Assembly: GCA_946811695.1 (NCBI GenBank)
Contig: OX328123.1
Coordinates: 44,387,871-44,451,870, forward strand
DNA from: Gonocerus acuteangulatus
Taxonomy: Eukaryota > Arthropoda > Insecta > Hemiptera > Coreidae
DNA: 64,000 bases
Direction of reading: 5' to 3'
Each line of letters opens with the position of its first letter. The first letter of the stretch is position 1. Below the pieces are notes generated by a model. That model was not told where the DNA came from, did not search any database, and was given only the letters and a program-made list of their open reading frames with translations. This document shows, piece after piece, positions 45,341 through 54,663 of the stretch. Both the position numbers and the translations under genes were made by a program.

Positions 45341-45638
45341 ATTATGTAATGATGTAAAGTCATCAATGAGTTATTCTAATTATCAAGAACATCAACAAAT
45401 AAATTTGAGACAATATTCAAAATGGCTGTCAGAATATGAACGGTTCAGTGTAGCCAATTTTTCTTGAACAAAACTTTTGACCTTTGGACCAAATTTCGAA
45501 ATTTGACTATTTTGACCTAGCCTAGGAGATTTCCCGGATCAAGACGTATCTATGTGCGAAGTTTGGTCAATATCAGTCAAACGATGTGGATTTGTATAAG
45601 GAACAAACAAACAGACACGTGATTTTTATATATATAGA

Positions 45639-45900
45639 TCTAACAAAGTAAGAAGATAAACAAAAAAAAAAAAAAATATGAAATATAAATAAATAAATGT
45701 ATATATATAGATGTACATATATATGATAAATGAAATAATAATACAGAAATTTGTTTGTATAAAGAATGTAGACTACAAACAGAGACTAGAGTTTTGTACA
45801 AAGTGTATATAATCCACTAATTTACCAAAGATGATCAAGAGTTCTACTTACAATATTCCAAACACTACAAATATTTTCAACACAAAATTTTACTATATTA
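45639..45900 (-). repeat. Repeat X copy 2, left part
   Basis: Inverse of 34999-35250, resuming at TCTAACAAAG directly after the Helitron. Confidence 0.85.
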
Positions 45901-46206
45901 CACTGTTATCAATGCAATATTCAAAACACTATTTAACGTAACGTTATACTATTAGAGTGGGGATGACCTAGCAGTTCTATGCTCTTCAACCCCGTCTCTT
46001 TGCCTCCTATATGGAGGGAAGAAACTTGAGAAAAGAACAATATCCCATTGTTGAAACCAAATGTTCTACACCGCTATATTAATAGTATTCAAATATTTAT
46101 TATATAAATAGTCAATTAAAATCTTATCATCATTGACAAGCAATTCATAAAGATTAGCTTGAGTCAGCTGTTTGGGCCTGGTGGCTAGTGACGCTTGCTA
46201 ATTTTC

Positions 46207-46350
46207 AGTGGTTCTTTTTAGCACTTTCCTCCGAAGGAAAGTAGCTATTGAGGTTGGACTCATGACGGAATTTTTGAAAAATTTCTTCAAATCATTATCG
46301 ATCCTACCTAGTAGACACTGAAAATGACCCCCGATAAAATTTATACATAT

Positions 46351-46414
<64 letters not shown>

Positions 46415-46739
46415 GTTAACACGATAGCGGCCAGAGTTTTTGTTTTTTCGTCACGAAACTTGGTATATAGCATTCAAGCTATAGAGAGAAAAGTGAGATA
46501 TAAAAATGAACTAAATCGGTTCATTAGAAGGGGGGGGTTTAATCCGGACCCACAATATTAATTCGCCACTACCAGCCGTGATTTTTGGTATATTTTGACG
46601 AAACTCGGTATTCGTAGTGGTAATCCACAGGTATATATTTGTTGTAAAAATAAACTAAATCGATTCATTAGGAGGGGGGGTTTACTCCGGACCCACAATA
46701 CCAATTCGCAACTACCAGACGTGATTTTTGGTATATTTC
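46207..46739 (+). mobile_element. HINE-like repeat, copy 3, 3'-truncated
   Basis: The same start and TA tract (46352-46411) as the other copies, then two internal blocks with G-runs. It stops inside a block at about 46739, where LINE gag sequence begins. No HINE 3' end is found beyond the LINE. Confidence 0.75.
46352..46411. repeat. (TA)n microsatellite of HINE copy 3
   Basis: Pure TA run. Confidence 0.95.
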
Positions 46740-46741
46740 CG

Positions 46742-47311
46742 TATTATAGACCTCTTATATGTTTTAATTGGTATGCTTATCGGCATGGGAAACGTCAGTG
46801 CAGAGAACCAGTTTCCCTGTGCGGTCGATGTGGATTGGCAAAGCACGAGGGAGAATGTGAGGCAAAGTGCCTCCATTGTAGGGGTCCCCATCCTGCCTGG
46901 TTCTCCTCATGTCCGATATATAAAAAGGAAAAACAGATAGAGGAATACAGAAGAAAGCATAAAGTATCTTATTTCAAAGCAGACAAATCCCTCCAACCTA
47001 GAGTACAGGTTCATCCTAGTACCTCTCATAGTTACTCGGAGGTCGCCTCAGCATTACCAAATAAAAATGTACTCTTGGAACAATTCGAAAAACTGACATG
47101 TCTCGTGCAATCTCTTGCTGAAAAAAATAATTTTTTAGCATCATCAATAGGTAATAAATCTCCCCAATTAGTTAAAGATAAAACTGGAAATAAAAATAAA
47201 TCTAAAATTCCTTCTAACCAAAAATTATCAAACACATTAGAAATATCAATAATTCCCGACACTAAACAGAATATTTCTCAATCAACTACCCCTTCCGAAA
47301 ATAGGAGATAA
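46742..47311 (+). pseudogene. LINE gag (ORF1), N-terminally truncated, CCHC knuckles
   Basis: LINE-derived residues begin about 50 codons into the open frame at YYRPLICFNWYAYRHGKRQC, a decayed first CCHC knuckle (second Cys is W). CGRCGLAKHEGEC and CLHCRGPHPAWFSSC follow, an intact pair. After that comes a polar, basic tail. The frame stops at 47309-47311; the next frame stays open to a TGA near 47441 with more basic residues (for example RTRPPSQNSTPSS), so a one-base slip is likely near 47300. The product binds nucleic acid and packages element RNA. Confidence 0.8.
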
Positions 47312-47497
47312 AAGGACTAGACCTCCTTCCCAGAATTCTACTCCTTCGTCATGTGGCTCTCCAACATCCTCTCATGTGGATGACGGGGATTCGAATCCCA
47401 AAATTCGTAATAGATACAAAAACAAAACAACAAAAAAATGAATTTGATCCGTATATTATAATTATTATTCATTAAATTTTGTACACTTACCCTTAAT

Positions 47498-47812
47498 ATG
47501 GACACACAAATGCACAGTATTTTTTTTTCATTGTTGTTCATTCATAAAAATCTATTTTTAAATGGAAATCAAATTTCATTACCATTCAAATCTTATTTCA
47601 TTAACACAGATAATTTAAAAATAACCTCCGAAAATTATTTACTTATATATACAAATGAAGATTTTTGTTTAAATATTACTTTGTTCTACCAAGTTTTCAA
47701 TCTCCAATACTTTGTTGGTTTAAATATTCTTCATCTTAATTTTGATCTTCATATTTTCCCACTGTTTCCACATGTTAAACCTGTATTAATTTATTCCAAG
47801 CACACACCATGA
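47498..47812 (+). CDS. Small ORF overlapping ORF2 start at ATGA
   Basis: A 104-codon frame in the ORF1-ORF2 spacer whose TGA (47810-47812) shares ATGA with the ORF2 start (47809). The product is rich in F, L, N and I, with no known domain. ATGA overlaps support stop-reinitiation coupling in several non-LTR elements, so this frame could serve to deliver ribosomes to ORF2 whatever its product does. It may also be chance in an AT-rich spacer. Confidence 0.35.
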   Translation: MDTQMHSIFFSLLFIHKNLFLNGNQISLPFKSYFINTDNLKITSENYLLIYTNEDFCLNITLFYQVFNLQYFVGLNILHLNFDLHIFPLFPHVKPVLIYSKHTP

Positions 47813-49842
47813 CCATTCTGCAATGGAACATTAATGGTTTACATTTTCACAAAGCAGATCTATTATCAATATTAAGGGGAAAATATTGCCCGTTAATCTG
47901 TCTGCAAGAGACGCATCTGAAGGAAACTAGCAATTTCACCCTTAATGGTTATTGTCACTTCCGGAGAGATTATTGTCATGGTCTTATTGCTAGTGGTGGT
48001 GTTAGCGTGTTAGTCAGTCATGATATTCCTTGCACTGAGGTTCCATTGGTGTGGGATTTGCAAGCTGTGGCTGTCAAAATATACTCTCACCAGTCATTCA
48101 CATTATGCTCCATTTATTTACCTCCAGGACAACCTTTTAATGAGAACCAATTAACAGATCTTGTTGCTCAATTGCCATCTCCACTTTTCTTACTCGGGGA
48201 CTTTAACAGTCATAGTGGCGTTTGGTTTTCAGATACAACAGATACCAGAGGGCGTATTGTTGAGTCTTTTCTTAACTCCTCTCAATTAGGTGTCTTGAAT
48301 GATTCTTCGCCGACCCATCTTTGCAGCTCCACAGGAACTCTATCTTCCATCGACCTTTCGTTAGTTAGCCCAGTCCTTCTTCCTAGGTGCACTTGGTCCA
48401 CCATAGACGATCTTTATGGGTCGGACCATTTTCCAATTCTAATAAATTTTCTGGGGAGAAATTCCTCTCCCCAGTTGCGTTTACCCCGCTGGAAGTTGAA
48501 TGAAGCCGATTGGGACAAATATAAAAACAATACCGATCTTACTCCTTTAAATATAAATAGCGGCTGTATAAACACTTTAACAATTAATAGTGCAATATTA
48601 TCCTCAGCTGAAATGGCTATTCCAAAAACAAAACCTCATAGTAGTAGAGTCCTAGTTCCATGGTGGAACGAAGATTGTGCTTCTGCTGTTAAGAAAAGGA
48701 AAAAATGTCTTAGAAAATTTAAGAAACATCCGTGTTCTATGCATTTACAAGAATACATTAACAGCAGAAAACAAGCAAGGTTTATAATCAGGACACGAAA
48801 GAGAGATTGCTGGAGAGATTTCGTCTCTAATATTAATATACACACGCCGCCCATAGAAATTTGGAATACAGTAAGAAAAATAATAGGCCGTCACAAAGGT
48901 AGTAAGCATCCTCTCAATCATATAAAAACACCAACCGAAATTCTAACCGATCCACTCGAAATAGCCAACCACCTCGGCCGATTTTATGAAACCATTTCCT
49001 CCGATTCAAATTACAGTCCACAGTTCCTTCAGATCAAGCAAGCAAAAGAATCCCAACCAATATATGTACGCATAGATCCTCTTGACCCTTTAAATCTCCC
49101 CATTACGTATATAGAACTTCAAGAAGCACTAAAAACTCGAAAGGATTCCTCTCCCGGTCCGGATAATATTTGCATCGGAATGATAAAGCATTTAACAGTT
49201 GAAAATAAAATCATTATATTAAAATATTTTAATAAAATTTTTCTGACCGGTAAAATCCCCGAACTATGGACCAGATCAATAGCAATTCCAATTCCCAAGA
49301 AAAACCAGCCCTCTTTCCTTGCATCGAGTTATAGAATGATATCACTGACGAGTTCCCTGTGCAAACTATTTGAAAAAATCATAGTCAATCGTCTGCACTG
49401 GTATTTGGAAAGTAAAGGATTACAGGCAAAGTGGCAGAGTATTTTTCGACGAGGTAGAAGCACGCGGGACAACTTGGTGAAACTCGAGGTAGAAATTAGA
49501 CAAGCTTTTAGTAAAAAGAGGAAACTATTAGCTGTTTTTGTGGACATCAAAAATGCGTTTGACACCGTTTGGAGAAGATATATTTTAGACTGTTTGAATG
49601 AAATCGGAATACGAGGGTATATTCTAATATTTATCCAAAATTTCTTAACAAAACGTCCGTATAAAATTCGGAACGGAACAGTGCTGTCTGAAGAATTTAT
49701 TCAAGCAAACGGTGTACCTCAGGGAAGCGTCATGAGTCCTCTTCTTTTCTCCGTCGCCATCAATCGTGTCCTGCAGATTATAGAACCTCCGGTAGAAGGT
49801 ATGCTGTATGCTGATGATCTCGTTTTATATTCATCTGATTGA
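47809..49842 (+). CDS. I-like LINE ORF2, part 1: endonuclease and RT, ended by in-frame TGA
   Basis: Begins MTILQWNINGLHFHKADLL. The endonuclease has WNINGL, QETH, LLGDFNSHSGVW, SSIDLSL and SDHFPI, a full catalytic set. The RT has SPGPDNICIG, SSYRMISLTSS, AVFVDIKNAFDTVW, GVPQGSVMSPLLF and YADDLVLYSSD near residue 667. It is stopped by a TGA at 49840-49842, 11 codons past the start of YADD. The same frame continues from 49843 to 51486, so the break is a single nonsense codon. Confidence 0.9.
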   Translation: MTILQWNINGLHFHKADLLSILRGKYCPLICLQETHLKETSNFTLNGYCHFRRDYCHGLIASGGVSVLVSHDIPCTEVPLVWDLQAVAVKIYSHQSFTLCSIYLPPGQPFNENQLTDLVAQLPSPLFLLGDFNSHSGVWFSDTTDTRGRIVESFLNSSQLGVLNDSSPTHLCSSTGTLSSIDLSLVSPVLLPRCTWSTIDDLYGSDHFPILINFLGRNSSPQLRLPRWKLNEADWDKYKNNTDLTPLNINSGCINTLTINSAILSSAEMAIPKTKPHSSRVLVPWWNEDCASAVKKRKKCLRKFKKHPCSMHLQEYINSRKQARFIIRTRKRDCWRDFVSNINIHTPPIEIWNTVRKIIGRHKGSKHPLNHIKTPTEILTDPLEIANHLGRFYETISSDSNYSPQFLQIKQAKESQPIYVRIDPLDPLNLPITYIELQEALKTRKDSSPGPDNICIGMIKHLTVENKIIILKYFNKIFLTGKIPELWTRSIAIPIPKKNQPSFLASSYRMISLTSSLCKLFEKIIVNRLHWYLESKGLQAKWQSIFRRGRSTRDNLVKLEVEIRQAFSKKRKLLAVFVDIKNAFDTVWRRYILDCLNEIGIRGYILIFIQNFLTKRPYKIRNGTVLSEEFIQANGVPQGSVMSPLLFSVAINRVLQIIEPPVEGMLYADDLVLYSSD

Positions 49843-51486
49843 AGCACAGAAAATCTTCAGGGTAAAATGCAGTCTGCTTTAAATGCAATAAATGAATGGT
49901 TCAATGAGCATGGGTTTGAGATCTCCTCTACAAAGACCGTATCCGAGCTCTTTGCCCCTCGTAAAGTCGACGATCCATCTTCACTCTACATAAATAACAT
50001 TCTACTTAAGTCTAATCAAAATGCTGAATTTTTGGGTCTCATCTTTGATCGTAATCTAAATTGGTGCTTCCATCTAAAAACCCTAAAAAATAAATGTTTT
50101 CAGTCATTAAACATACTTAAAATGTTAGCAAATACCTCTTGGGGAGGAGATCGAACAAGTATGCTTATGCTTTATCGAAGCCTTATCATATCCAAATTAG
50201 ACTATGGATGCATGGCCTATGGCTCCGCCTCTCCGAAAACTCTAGAATTGTTAGACACAGTACACCACTATGGCATTAGAATTGCAACCGGAGCTTTCCG
50301 TTCCAGCCCTGTACTGAGTCTTTACGCGGAATCCGGCGAACATCCCCTTGAAACACGTAGAAATCAGCTTGCTCTTAATTATTTCGTATCCATAAAAGCC
50401 AATCCCTCCCATCCACTTAATGAATGTTTTTCGGACCTCAATACTATACAAAATTACTCAAATAGAAGAAAACCTTTCACTACCAGAATCCACGATCTTT
50501 TTGAAAGCCTACGTCTGGCAGATAGCTCTTCCATCCTACCAGAATGTCTTTATACTGAAGCACCCTGGACTCTGTCACCTATCAGACTGAATCTTACCTT
50601 AACTAAATTTCTCAAGAAGCACACGATTCAACAAATCTTTTCGCATGAATATAACAAGATCCGTAGTGAAATGCCTTCCTCTAGTGTAGTTTTTACCGAC
50701 GGTTCTAAAAGCGATGATGGTGTTGGTGCAGCATTTTTGTCCGACAGTGGTTCAGGAATATTCTCTTTGCCCCCTGAAGCATCCATCTTCACCGCGGAAC
50801 TACTTGCCATATCCAAAGCTCTTCATACAGTAACTACTCCAAATTCTCAATTAGCAGTATTCTCCGATTCCCTTTCTGCTCTTCTAGCATTAAAAAATTC
50901 CCACTCGAGGAACCCAGTAGTTTTAGATATATTCACTTCTCTAGCATCTCTCAATAAAAATAAATGCTCCGTTACATTCTGCTGGATTCCCAGTCACTCA
51001 GGCATAAAAAGAAATGAGGAAGTCGACCTTTTAGCAACGAGGGCCATTAAGGAAGGGGTTCGTGTTTCCAGCATGACATCAAATGATTTTGCAATATCCA
51101 TAAAACGGAAAACATGGGGACCATGGGAAGAAAAATGGTTTTTAACAACTGAAAATAAATTAAGGCACCTTAAATCTAGTGTACAATCGTGGAGGTCATC
51201 GGTGCGCCGGACGAGAAGAGAGGAAGTTGTTATAACCCGTCTTCGTATAGGCCACACGAAAGTTACTCACTCATATCTGATGTCAAAAGGTGATCCACCA
51301 ATGTGTGAAGTTTGTGGGACAGTAATAACAGTAAAACATATTCTTCTAGATTGCCAATCCTACGCCATGGAAAGACAACAAAATCAACTAGGGACAACAG
51401 TTGATGATATTCTAGGCGATGATTCGACAAATTTAACAAAATTAATAAACTTCCTTAAATCAACAGGTTTATTCGATAAATTATAG
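49843..51486 (+). CDS. I-like LINE ORF2, part 2: RT thumb, RNase H and C-terminal knuckle
   Basis: Same frame as part 1. The RT thumb region includes AEFLGLIFDRNLNW and SWGGDRTSML. The RNase H shows VVFTDGSKSDD, TAELLAI, AVFSDSLSALLAL and WIPSHSGIKRNEEVDLLA, so the usual D-E-D-D residues are all visible. The end carries MCEVCGTVITVKHILLDC, a C-C-H-C knuckle. The first ATG after the stop is at 49867. Without readthrough this half would not be made from the same start as the endonuclease. Confidence 0.9.
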   Translation, partial: STENLQGKMQSALNAINEWFNEHGFEISSTKTVSELFAPRKVDDPSSLYINNILLKSNQNAEFLGLIFDRNLNWCFHLKTLKNKCFQSLNILKMLANTSWGGDRTSMLMLYRSLIISKLDYGCMAYGSASPKTLELLDTVHHYGIRIATGAFRSSPVLSLYAESGEHPLETRRNQLALNYFVSIKANPSHPLNECFSDLNTIQNYSNRRKPFTTRIHDLFESLRLADSSSILPECLYTEAPWTLSPIRLNLTLTKFLKKHTIQQIFSHEYNKIRSEMPSSSVVFTDGSKSDDGVGAAFLSDSGSGIFSLPPEASIFTAELLAISKALHTVTTPNSQLAVFSDSLSALLALKNSHSRNPVVLDIFTSLASLNKNKCSVTFCWIPSHSGIKRNEEVDLLATRAIKEGVRVSSMTSNDFAISIKRKTWGPWEEKWFLTTENKLRHLKSSVQSWRSSVRRTRREEVVITRLRIGHTKVTHSYLMSKGDPPMCEVCGTVITVKHILLDCQSYAMERQQNQLGTTVDDILGDDSTNLTKLINFLKSTGLFDKL

Positions 51487-52383
51487 CTTTAGTAATTTGG
51501 ATTTCAATATAAAATTAGTTTGAATGAAGAGCAATTCGGGGTGGAGGTGTGGTGGCGTCCTGGGGCCTTGCATCGGCCTCTAGACCAGAACGGTCCCAGC
51601 CATGGTGGGATGTGGTGGGTACTAAGGAAAGCATGCTATGTAAACCAAGCGCACATCCCACGACTCATGCCTGTAAGAGTCTCATCATAGACTCCAAGAG
51701 AGAGCTAGTGCTAGGTCCTCGGGCTGTCCTCTGCTCCTCTGCTTCGGATCGTTCTTCTCACCTCACCTTATTAATTTTATTTATTTTTTTCTCCCTAAAC
51801 AACAAATAAAAGAATAGTATATTCAATTGACTCCTCAATGAATACCCTTTAAAATGCATAATTTATTTAATAATCTAGTTCTATAAATGTGAAACAGCAA
51901 TATTTCCAATGTATCTTTGGTGAGGTGTAGCTTCTCTCCCTATCCGTGACCTGGGTTCCGCCGGGTTCGGTCCTCCCGTGGCATCGGTGTACTCTCTGGA
52001 CTGTCACAGTCCCGGGCTCTGGAGATTGTGGACGCCCTCCCGGGGGAGGGGGCGAGCACAACTCCCAGTAGAGCCTTGCATGATTAAGTTTCCCCTGTTA
52101 AAGCATTTTCACAAGGAGAGCAGTGCAGCGGTGTCGCGGTGGTTCTGGGCTCGGACGGTGCCCTTTCCGCGGTGTGGGCTGGAGGCTTATAGATTTTTAT
52201 TTATTTTTTTTTTTTTTGAAATTTTTTTTCTCTTTATTCTTTATTTCAATTATTCATTTTCTAAATAATAAAATTAAAAAAATTATTTAAGATCTATTTA
52301 AAAGGTTCCTTCCTTTCGTTGGGTGCCCATGACCTCCCGCGGTTGAATACACCCTTCAGAACGATAAAAAAAAAAAAAAAAAA
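51487..52383 (+). repeat. 3' region of the I-like LINE, poly-A at end
   Basis: No coding sequence recognised. Contains a GC-rich part at 51940-52170 (GGTTCCGCCGGGTTCGGTCC) unlike the AT-rich ORF2, a poly-T run near 52205, and terminal A18. Confidence 0.6.
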
Positions 52384-52678
52384 GATTAGCTTAGTAAACA
52401 TCAGTAAGTTTGATAGCATACGTTATTTATGACTGGCAAGAATTGGTCGACCGTTGAAATGTAGAAGGTGCTGATCGTCGGGGTTTCGGTCTATTTTTTA
52501 TTCAATGAAACCACACTTTATAGTTAAAATGAATTTTAACTACGAAATGTGGTTTTATTGAATAAAAAAATAGACCGAAACCCCGACGATCAGCACCTTC
52601 TGCATTTCAACGGTCGACCAATTCTTGCCAATCATAAATAACGTATGCTATCAAACTTACTGATGTTTACTAAGCTAA

Positions 52679-52712
<34 letters not shown>

Positions 52713-52770
52713 CGTTCTGAAGGGTGTATTCAACCGCGGGAGGTCATGGGCACCCAACGAAAGGAAGGAA
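52306..52770. repeat. 465-bp near-perfect palindrome holding the LINE tail
   Basis: The sequence from TTCCTTCCTTTCGTTGGGTG through the poly-A and about 140 bp downstream is repeated in inverse up to 52770, centred near TAGTTAAAATGAATTTTAAC at about 52530. The arms differ at several single bases and one indel, and the A-run is 18 on one side and 30 T on the other. Confidence 0.9.
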
Positions 52771-53118
52771 TTGTTATTTGTTATTAATTCCAGATCTCAT
52801 TAGTTTATATTAACTAAAGAAAAGTGTAGTTTTAACTCCGGTTATCTAAGTAATACCTGTGAATTCTGTTTTCCTAAAGAACTGTTTTATAACTTGCACC
52901 TTCCGCAATAAATTTTCATAATAAGGAAATTGAAATTCCCCTGCGAACCTATAAATTGTTCGGGAAACTAACCGAACTTTTTAAAGTAGCCTGAATAAAT
53001 AATAATTTGTTGATAAACCTAATGGCCAGGGTTATTATGTAAAGAAAAGGAGATAAATACGGAGAACCAGCCACCATAATCCTAATTTCCAATCAGCTGT
53101 TTCTCTTTAAAGCACATT
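52771..53118. other. Spacer, no gene seen
   Basis: AT-rich DNA without recognised features. Confidence 0.5.
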
Positions 53119-53320
53119 TATTTATTTATTTATTTAAATGTTGACGTCCATTATAATTAACTGAGAATTACGGGAGGACGGGTTATCTATAGGTAACCAC
53201 CCTTTTCTAGCTAGGATAGGGCTGTTGCCTTTTCTTTTTTCCATAGAAAAGCCCCACCCCTAGTGGGAATCGAGCCCACGATCATATGCACGGAGTCTTA
53301 AGTGCTCACGCCTTGTCAAT
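53119..53320 (-). mobile_element. SINE-A copy 4
   Basis: Minus strand: AAGGCGTGAGCACTTAAGAC, box B GTGGGCTCGATTCCCACT, GCCCTATCCTAGCTAGAAAA, and a tail with TTATAATGGACGTCAACATT. The head end is cut before box A. Confidence 0.8.
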
Positions 53321-53373
53321 CAAGTCCAACTTTGCCCCCCCACAACACACTTTAAGAAAATTCAAGACATTAG

Positions 53374-53380
<7 letters not shown>

Positions 53381-53431
<51 letters not shown>
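53381..53431. repeat. (TA)n microsatellite
   Basis: Pure TA run. Confidence 0.95.
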
Positions 53432-53433
<2 letters not shown>

Positions 53434-53441
53434 TTTTTCTA

Positions 53442-53490
53442 TTAAGGTGCTTCGACTATCTAGGTCATTAGCACCATCAAGAAATTAGTG
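53442..53490 (-). repeat. Detached SINE-B tail hairpin
   Basis: Reads GGTGCTTCGACTATCTAGGT then CATTAGCACC. The closing stem is GGTGC/GCACC, against GGCGC/GCGCC in the full SINE. Confidence 0.6.
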
Positions 53491-53499
53491 AAATCAATC

Positions 53500-53710
53500 A
53501 TTTTTTGGTGCCCCAATGGCCGTGAGTGTTAAGGCGTGAGCACCTAACATTCCGTGCCAAGGGTCGTGGGTTTAATTCCCACTATGGGGTGGTGGCTTTT
53601 CTTTAGAAAAAAGAAAAGGCATCTGCCCTATTCTGGCTAGAAAAGGGTGGTAACCTATAGATAACCCGTCCTAAAATTCTTAGTTAATAATAATGGACGT
53701 TAAAATGGAC
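53500..53710 (+). mobile_element. SINE-A copy 5
   Basis: Head GGTGCCCCAATGGCCGTGAG, box B GTGGGTTTAATTCCCACT, GGCATCTGCCCTATTCTGGC and a TAATAATAATGGACGTTAAA tail. Close in sequence to copy 1. Confidence 0.85.
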
Positions 53711-54463
53711 TATTAAATGTAATTAAAAACAACCGCGCGAATTTGAGATTTTTTAGACGTTTTCTAATGTTAATCAATTTTATCCTAAGGATTGTTTGTT
53801 CAAAGACTTTTTACTTACATTTTAGCTCCTCAAGTAGTGCTACTTTTCCTGCCTTATTTCGTTAACACTTTCTTTGGCTGGGTCGATTTATAAATGTCAC
53901 ACATTCCCCTAAAAAGAAAAAAAAAACAACGTTCCGCTCTCATTTCTATTACACGCACTGCAGCTGTATAATGCATTTGCAGCTTACAGCCAACTCGAGT
54001 ACAGCCGATTGCCAGAAAGCCAAGCCTGTACGTAACAGCATCTACGTAACTCAGGATTATCCAGTATTGTGTAACCAACTCATTCTCTTTTCAAGCATTT
54101 CCTCTCTGGTTTATAAGCAGATTCCCCTCCACCATTCATAACATACAAACACAAGCATAAGAACCCAGTTACTTCAGGGCCGCTAACACTCAGTCTAGAC
54201 AGAATATATAGGAATCAAACCATGAAACATTTATTCTGCACGTCATTTGTTCAGAATAAATTGGTGCAAAAATGAGCGTTCTATCTGAAAATGCAGCAGA
54301 GCTACCGAAACTTTTGTCTATTTTTAAAACTAATGTTTTATTTTAATGAAAAACTATGTTATCCGGATTTTGGGTTAATGTATCGTAAATAACGACCATA
54401 TTTGTAGAATTAACATTACATTTTCAATAAGAAACACCCGTTATTGAAATATTACTATGTAAA
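53711..54463. other. Spacer, no gene seen
   Basis: No recognisable gene. The 74-codon minus frame at 53854 has no supporting signal. Confidence 0.5.
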
Positions 54464-54653
54464 GGGGTCTCCCATGGTCTAATGGTTAGCGCATTGGATT
54501 CATAAGCGGGAGATGGTGGGTTCGATCCCCACCTCCGGCAGGAATTTTCTCATCTCAGGGCTCGTTGGGAAAATTCCTCGCTGCACCCTGGATGTCGGCG
54601 CTAATGACCTAGAAGTAGATGCGCCGTAAAAAAAAAAAAAAAAAAAAAAAAAA
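54464..54653 (+). mobile_element. SINE-B, full length, tRNA head and poly-A
   Basis: The head GGGGTCTCCCATGGTCTAAT GGTTAGCGC...GGTGGGTTCGATCCCCACC is clearly tRNA-like, with box A and box B; the anticodon loop reads TTCATAA. The body follows, then the tail hairpin GGCGCTAATGACCTAGAAGT AGATGCGCC and a run of about 27 A. ACTATGTAAA at 54454-54463 and 54654-54663 is a 10-bp target duplication. The clean duplication and long A-run suggest a recent insertion. Confidence 0.9.
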
Positions 54654-54663
54654 ACTATGTAAA

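Larger units (their letters stand above)
42461..45638 (-). mobile_element. Helitron D, 3178 bp, precise ends
   Basis: On the minus strand it runs from TCTATATATATAAAAATCAC (45638 inward) to GTAACAGCTAG (42461). The host sequence on the two sides, TTATATATAA and TCTAACAAAG, is joined without a break in the related copy at 35241-35260 (inverse). Insertion was therefore between A and T with no target duplication. The interior has no Rep/helicase. It shares end sequences and a repeated CCAAGTTTGGTCAA block with Helitron C. It is non-autonomous but unusually long. Confidence 0.92.
46740..52383 (+). mobile_element. I-like LINE, 5'-truncated, with RNase H and poly-A tail
   Basis: Starts in the gag knuckle region at about 46740, carries ORF1, a spacer and ORF2 with endonuclease, RT, RNase H and C-terminal knuckle, then a 3' region of about 880 bp ending in 18 A at 52366-52383. 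Gag with CCHC knuckles, an ORF1-ORF2 spacer of a few hundred bases and RNase H are features of the I group. The long 3' region includes GC-rich parts and may contain a second small insertion. Confidence 0.85.

Noticed and set aside
54474..54540. Possible tRNA gene
   Set aside because: The tRNA-like part continues into a SINE body with poly-A and is flanked by a target duplication, so it is a SINE head.
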